Source: Flavobacterium akiainvivens (GTDB lineage Bacteria; Bacteroidota; Bacteroidia; Flavobacteriales; Flavobacteriaceae). From it: a stretch of 64,000 bases of DNA. Positions 61,596 to 64,000 of this stretch are shown in pieces; the stretch's first letter is position 1; every line of letters begins with the position of its first letter. A program made the position numbers and the translations under genes. Under the pieces are notes generated by a model. It was not told the DNA's origin, searched no databases, and worked only from the letters and a program-made list of their open reading frames with translations. The DNA is taken from positions 1,308,551-1,372,550 of the forward strand of contig NZ_LIYD01000005.1 in NCBI RefSeq assembly GCF_001278115.1. The letters run 5' to 3'.

Positions 61596-62432
61596 TTATT
61601 TAAGCTCATCGGTAGGCACACCGTCCATATCGCCATAGTCAAGGTTTTCGCCTGCCATACCCCAAATAAATGAGTAATTGCTGGTACCGCACCCTGAGTG
61701 AATGCTCCATTCAGGACTTATAACTGCCTGGTGGCCCTGCATAAAAATATGGCGGGTTTCATCGGGCTGGCCCATAAAGTGGCTTACAGTCTGGCCTTTA
61801 GCAAGATCAAAATAAAAATAAGCCTCCATCCTGCGGGTGTGCGTGTGCGATGGCATGGTGTTCCATACATTGCCTTCATGAAGCTCTGTCAAGCCCATTT
61901 GCAACTGACAGGTAGGCACTATACTGTTAACAATAAGCTTATTAAGTGTACGGCGGTTAGCCGTTTTCTGGTCGCCAAGTTCAATAACCTCGGCATCTTC
62001 CTTGCCTACTTTCTTGTTAGGGTAAGCATGGTGCGCCGGCGCCGAATTGATATAGAAATAAGGTTGTTCGCCATCTACGGCCTCAAAAATTACTTCTTTA
62101 TTTCCTTTGCCCACATACAGGGCTTCTTTTTTATTAAGCTCGTACACAGTACCGTCTACCGTAACGCGGCCTTTACCGCCCACGTTAACTATGCCCAGCT
62201 CACGGCGTTCTAAAAAGTATTCTGCCTTAAGTTCATCAATAGTTTCCAGCACAAGAGGTTTGGTTACCGGCATGGCGCCACCCACAATGTAGCGGTCATA
62301 CATGGTATATACTAAACTAATGGTATCTTCTTCAAAAACAGTGGGTATAAGGAAATGCTCGCGTAGCTCTTCGGTAGTGTAGTATTTTACATCTTCAGGG
62401 TGGTGCGCGTAGCGAAATTCAGACTTAGTCAT
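61596..62432 (-). CDS. kduI: 5-keto-4-deoxyuronate isomerase
   Basis: A 278-residue cupin enzyme converting 4-deoxy-L-threo-5-hexosulose uronate to 2,5-diketo-3-deoxygluconate. The zinc site is visible in SHTHTRRMEAYFYFD (H196, H198, E203) with a further histidine in the following HIFMQGHQAVISPEWSIHSGCG stretch. It handles unsaturated uronate released by the GH105 enzymes. No signal peptide; cytoplasmic. It lies 33 bp after the DUF4861 gene and 20 bp before GH51. Confidence 0.95.
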   Translation of the reverse strand: MTKSEFRYAHHPEDVKYYTTEELREHFLIPTVFEEDTISLVYTMYDRYIVGGAMPVTKPLVLETIDELKAEYFLERRELGIVNVGGKGRVTVDGTVYELNKKEALYVGKGNKEVIFEAVDGEQPYFYINSAPAHHAYPNKKVGKEDAEVIELGDQKTANRRTLNKLIVNSIVPTCQLQMGLTELHEGNVWNTMPSHTHTRRMEAYFYFDLAKGQTVSHFMGQPDETRHIFMQGHQAVISPEWSIHSGCGTSNYSFIWGMAGENLDYGDMDGVPTDELK

Positions 62433-62465
62433 TTTTATGTTTGTAGTGTTTGGTTATTATCTTAA

Positions 62466-63650
62466 TTATTTGATAGTTACGGCAAGCGGGCTTGCTATTA
62501 TCTCGGCCTGTTTTTTAAGCAGGGCTTCCCATTCAGCCGCATTTTTAGCCTGACCACCCTTTTCCCAGGCAAAACCGGCATAGTAAGTTACCTCACCAGA
62601 TGGCTTAGTAAGCACTATCAGGTTGCTCTGGTCTTTGGTTTTACTCTTATTATCAAAGGCTTTTTCTACTATTCCCGCCGGAAATACCAGGCCTTCACCC
62701 ACATAGAGACCATCAATGGCTTCATGATGGGCAAAAATCCCCTTATTGGTACTTATCACGGTTTTGCCTTTATTATCGTGCAGTGTAATGCCCACTGCAT
62801 AGTTTGGCAACACGTTTACTGACTTGTAGCGTACTTCAAACTTTGAAAAATTACTGCCCAGGTCAAGCGAAATGCGCTTGGTCTCCTTTACATCATAGCC
62901 ACTGTAAGGCGCATATTGTAGCTCAAATACAGTACGCAGCGGGCCTTGTGCAATGGTTTTATAGCTTATAAAGTTCTTGGAAACCAATAGGCTGTCTTTT
63001 TCCCAAACACCTGTGCCGCCTGTGCCACGGCTTGCCCCAACATGATACGGGTCATACCCCTCTCCTCGGTCTTTATGATAATACATTGGGTCTGTCTGGT
63101 AGCCTTTATACCAACTGTTTATAACAGACTCAGGCGTTCGTTTCAGCCAGATGTCTATACCGCTGCTCAGGGTGCCGTTTTCACGTTTTTGTTCAGTACG
63201 CTGCTGGGCATCAGGCCCGTAAGTACGAAAAGCTACTTTATCATTTTCCCAGGTATAATCATCTGTACGTTCAGGTACAAAGCGGGAATATGCCACAATA
63301 TTACTCTCAGGCGCTTTGTTACCATCGGCATTTTCAATTATATATTCTGTTGAGGCATTGGCTTTTATAACTGCCATAAACAGCAGTTCATCATTTTTTC
63401 CATCTCCATCATAATCAACCCATTGCAGGGTTTGCCATTTACCAGTCGACTTATTTTTTACACCTATTTCCTGCTCCTGGCGGCCTTTAAGCACTTCTGC
63501 CAAATCCTTATACTTAATAGCTACAACCTCATTACGTTCAAAACCCAGGGTGTTTTTAACAGTTACGTTTAATGATTTCTGGGCAAAAAGCGGCATTGCT
63601 GCCATAAGAGCAACAGCCACAGCAAATTGCCTGTTATTTACTATCTTCAT
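62466..63650 (-). CDS. DUF4861-family secreted protein
   Basis: A 394-residue protein with signal peptide (about 1-23, PLFAQ), then an all-beta body. KSLNVTVKNTLGFERNEVVAIKYKDL, WVDYDGDGKNDELLFMAVIKANAS, AFRTYGPDAQQRTEQKRENGTLSSGIDIWLKR and KDRGEGYDPYHVGASRGTGGTGVW match the DUF4861 pattern as I know it from Bacteroidota loci for uronate-rich glycans. No reaction is certain. As first gene of the kdu/exuT operon it is likely to act on unsaturated or uronate-containing oligosaccharides in the periplasm; conserved H, D, Y and R residues in the YGPDAQQR and YDPYHVGASRGTG segments are candidate active-site residues. Confidence 0.8.
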   Translation of the reverse strand: MKIVNNRQFAVAVALMAAMPLFAQKSLNVTVKNTLGFERNEVVAIKYKDLAEVLKGRQEQEIGVKNKSTGKWQTLQWVDYDGDGKNDELLFMAVIKANASTEYIIENADGNKAPESNIVAYSRFVPERTDDYTWENDKVAFRTYGPDAQQRTEQKRENGTLSSGIDIWLKRTPESVINSWYKGYQTDPMYYHKDRGEGYDPYHVGASRGTGGTGVWEKDSLLVSKNFISYKTIAQGPLRTVFELQYAPYSGYDVKETKRISLDLGSNFSKFEVRYKSVNVLPNYAVGITLHDNKGKTVISTNKGIFAHHEAIDGLYVGEGLVFPAGIVEKAFDNKSKTKDQSNLIVLTKPSGEVTYYAGFAWEKGGQAKNAAEWEALLKKQAEIIASPLAVTIK

Positions 63651-63762
63651 TAGTGTTATTTTGTGAGCCTTTTTACAGCTAAAAAGCTTAGGCTTTTAAT
63701 TATACTATCCGCTAAAATAAGCCATTTTTCTGCTTTGTACGAAAAACCGGCATTATTTGTTT

Positions 63763-63772
63763 GTAACGTTAC
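63763..63772. promoter_or_regulatory. GTAACGTTAC palindrome in the kdu operon leader
   Basis: A perfect 10-base palindrome lies 17-26 nt downstream of the -7 element, within the unusually long (about 139 nt) leader before the DUF4861 gene. A repressor site is possible by comparison with the AACGTT sites at susC and GH2/GH115. Confidence 0.3.
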
Positions 63773-63789
63773 CGCACACTTGTAATTTC

Positions 63790-63834
63790 CAAAAATAGGG
63801 GTTAGCATATCGTGTAATGTCCTGTAGTGTCCTG
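63790..63834 (-). promoter_or_regulatory. Promoter module of the kdu/exuT operon
   Basis: On the minus strand CAGGACACTACAGGA (63834-63820) has two perfect half-sites 10 bp apart, then 22 bp and a perfect TATTTTTG -7 element (63797-63790). A third, weaker half-site CACGA (63814-63810) continues the 10-bp phase towards the gene. The leader to the first gene is 139 nt. The site also lies about 77 bp before the divergent GntR-type gene. Confidence 0.75.
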
Positions 63835-63910
63835 CTAAAAAAGCCCGGAAAAATAGCACCTGTCTACCAATATTTTAATACATTTACATTTTAACAAAAT
63901 TTTTTGAGCC

Positions 63911-64000
63911 ATGACGCAAACGTTTGAATTAAATATCAATGAAAACTCCCGTATACCTAAGTATAAGCAGATTGTTGATTCTATTCTGGGCGATATTGCT
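63911..64000 (+). CDS. GntR-type transcriptional regulator, N-terminal start (truncated)
   Basis: Only the first 30 codons are inside the window, from the ATG at 63911. The segment INENSRIPKYKQIVDSILGDIA is the first helix of a GntR winged helix-turn-helix, in which the PKYKQI-type motif is very typical. Flavobacterial relatives I know often have a periplasmic-binding-like sugar sensor domain after the HTH, but that lies outside. Its position, divergent from the kdu operon and sharing the intergenic region with a promoter module, makes it the best in-window candidate to regulate this locus. A CAAACGTTTG palindrome lies in its first codons. Confidence 0.72.
   Translation, partial: MTQTFELNINENSRIPKYKQIVDSILGDIA

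Noticed and set aside
63656..63859. Open frame of 67 codons upstream of the DUF4861 gene
   Set aside because: It covers the promoter module (63790-63834) and leader of the kdu operon, has no recognisable domain, and its start lies upstream of the -7 element.
1..64000. CRISPR arrays, tRNA or rRNA genes, insertion sequences, phage genes
   Set aside because: No regularly spaced repeats with unique spacers, no cloverleaf or rRNA segments, and no transposase or integrase frames were seen.

Overview
The window looks like the chromosome of a flavobacterium (family Flavobacteriaceae, Bacteroidota). The evidence is a SusC/SusD outer-membrane pair, promoters of the Bacteroidota type (TAnnTTTG near -7), AT-rich leaders without clear Shine-Dalgarno sequences, and typical Bacteroidota carbohydrate-active enzymes. 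Nearly all of the 64 kb is one saccharolytic locus for pectin, mainly rhamnogalacturonan I (RG-I) and homogalacturonan, with probable arabinan and arabinogalactan side-chain enzymes.

Layout. 1-621: C-terminal end of a GH3 glycosidase, then a terminator. 821-1453: a hicA-hicB toxin-antitoxin pair. 1551-10601 (minus): L-rhamnose catabolism (rhaT, rhaM, fused aldolase/dehydrogenase, rhaI, kinase, L-lactate dehydrogenase) plus a GH43. 10991-13599 (minus): GH28 and GH105. 13678-33035 (minus): a long operon with GH2, GH105, CE12, GH106, GH43_24-like, GH78, a DUF4350 protein, uxaB, uxaA, PL11 and CE12. 33225-35738 (plus): GH115. 35938-45840 (minus): three GH28, a GH105, an unassigned six-hairpin glycosidase and GH42. 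46247-51344 (plus): susC-susD. 51769-63650 (minus): uronate catabolism (DUF4861 protein, kduI, kduD, uxaC, kdgK, eda, exuT) with a GH51 and a double GH43. 63911-64000 (plus): start of a GntR-type regulator cut by the window edge.

How it works together. SusCD imports oligosaccharides. PL11, GH28, GH105, GH78, GH106 and CE12 enzymes break the RG-I backbone to rhamnose, galacturonate and unsaturated uronate. GH2, GH42, GH43, GH51 and GH115 trim side chains. RhaT and ExuT move sugars into the cytoplasm. Rhamnose goes to dihydroxyacetone phosphate and L-lactate, the latter oxidised by the FMN enzyme. Galacturonate (UxaC-UxaB-UxaA) and unsaturated uronate (KduI-KduD) converge on 2-keto-3-deoxygluconate, then KdgK and Eda give pyruvate and glyceraldehyde-3-phosphate.

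Main observation. Eight promoters in the locus share one rigid module: two CAGGA-like half-sites repeated exactly 10 bp apart (consensus CAGGACAGTACAGGA), a spacer of 22 bp (21 at susC), then a TAnnTTTG-like -7 element. It precedes rhaT, the aldolase/dehydrogenase gene, the GH28-GH105 unit, the GH2 operon, GH115, the GH28-GH42 operon, susCD and the kdu/exuT operon. In three cases it also rules out an upstream in-frame ATG as the start. This looks like an activator-dependent regulon uniting rhamnose use, galacturonate use and pectin depolymerisation. The GntR-type gene at the right edge is a candidate regulator, not proven.
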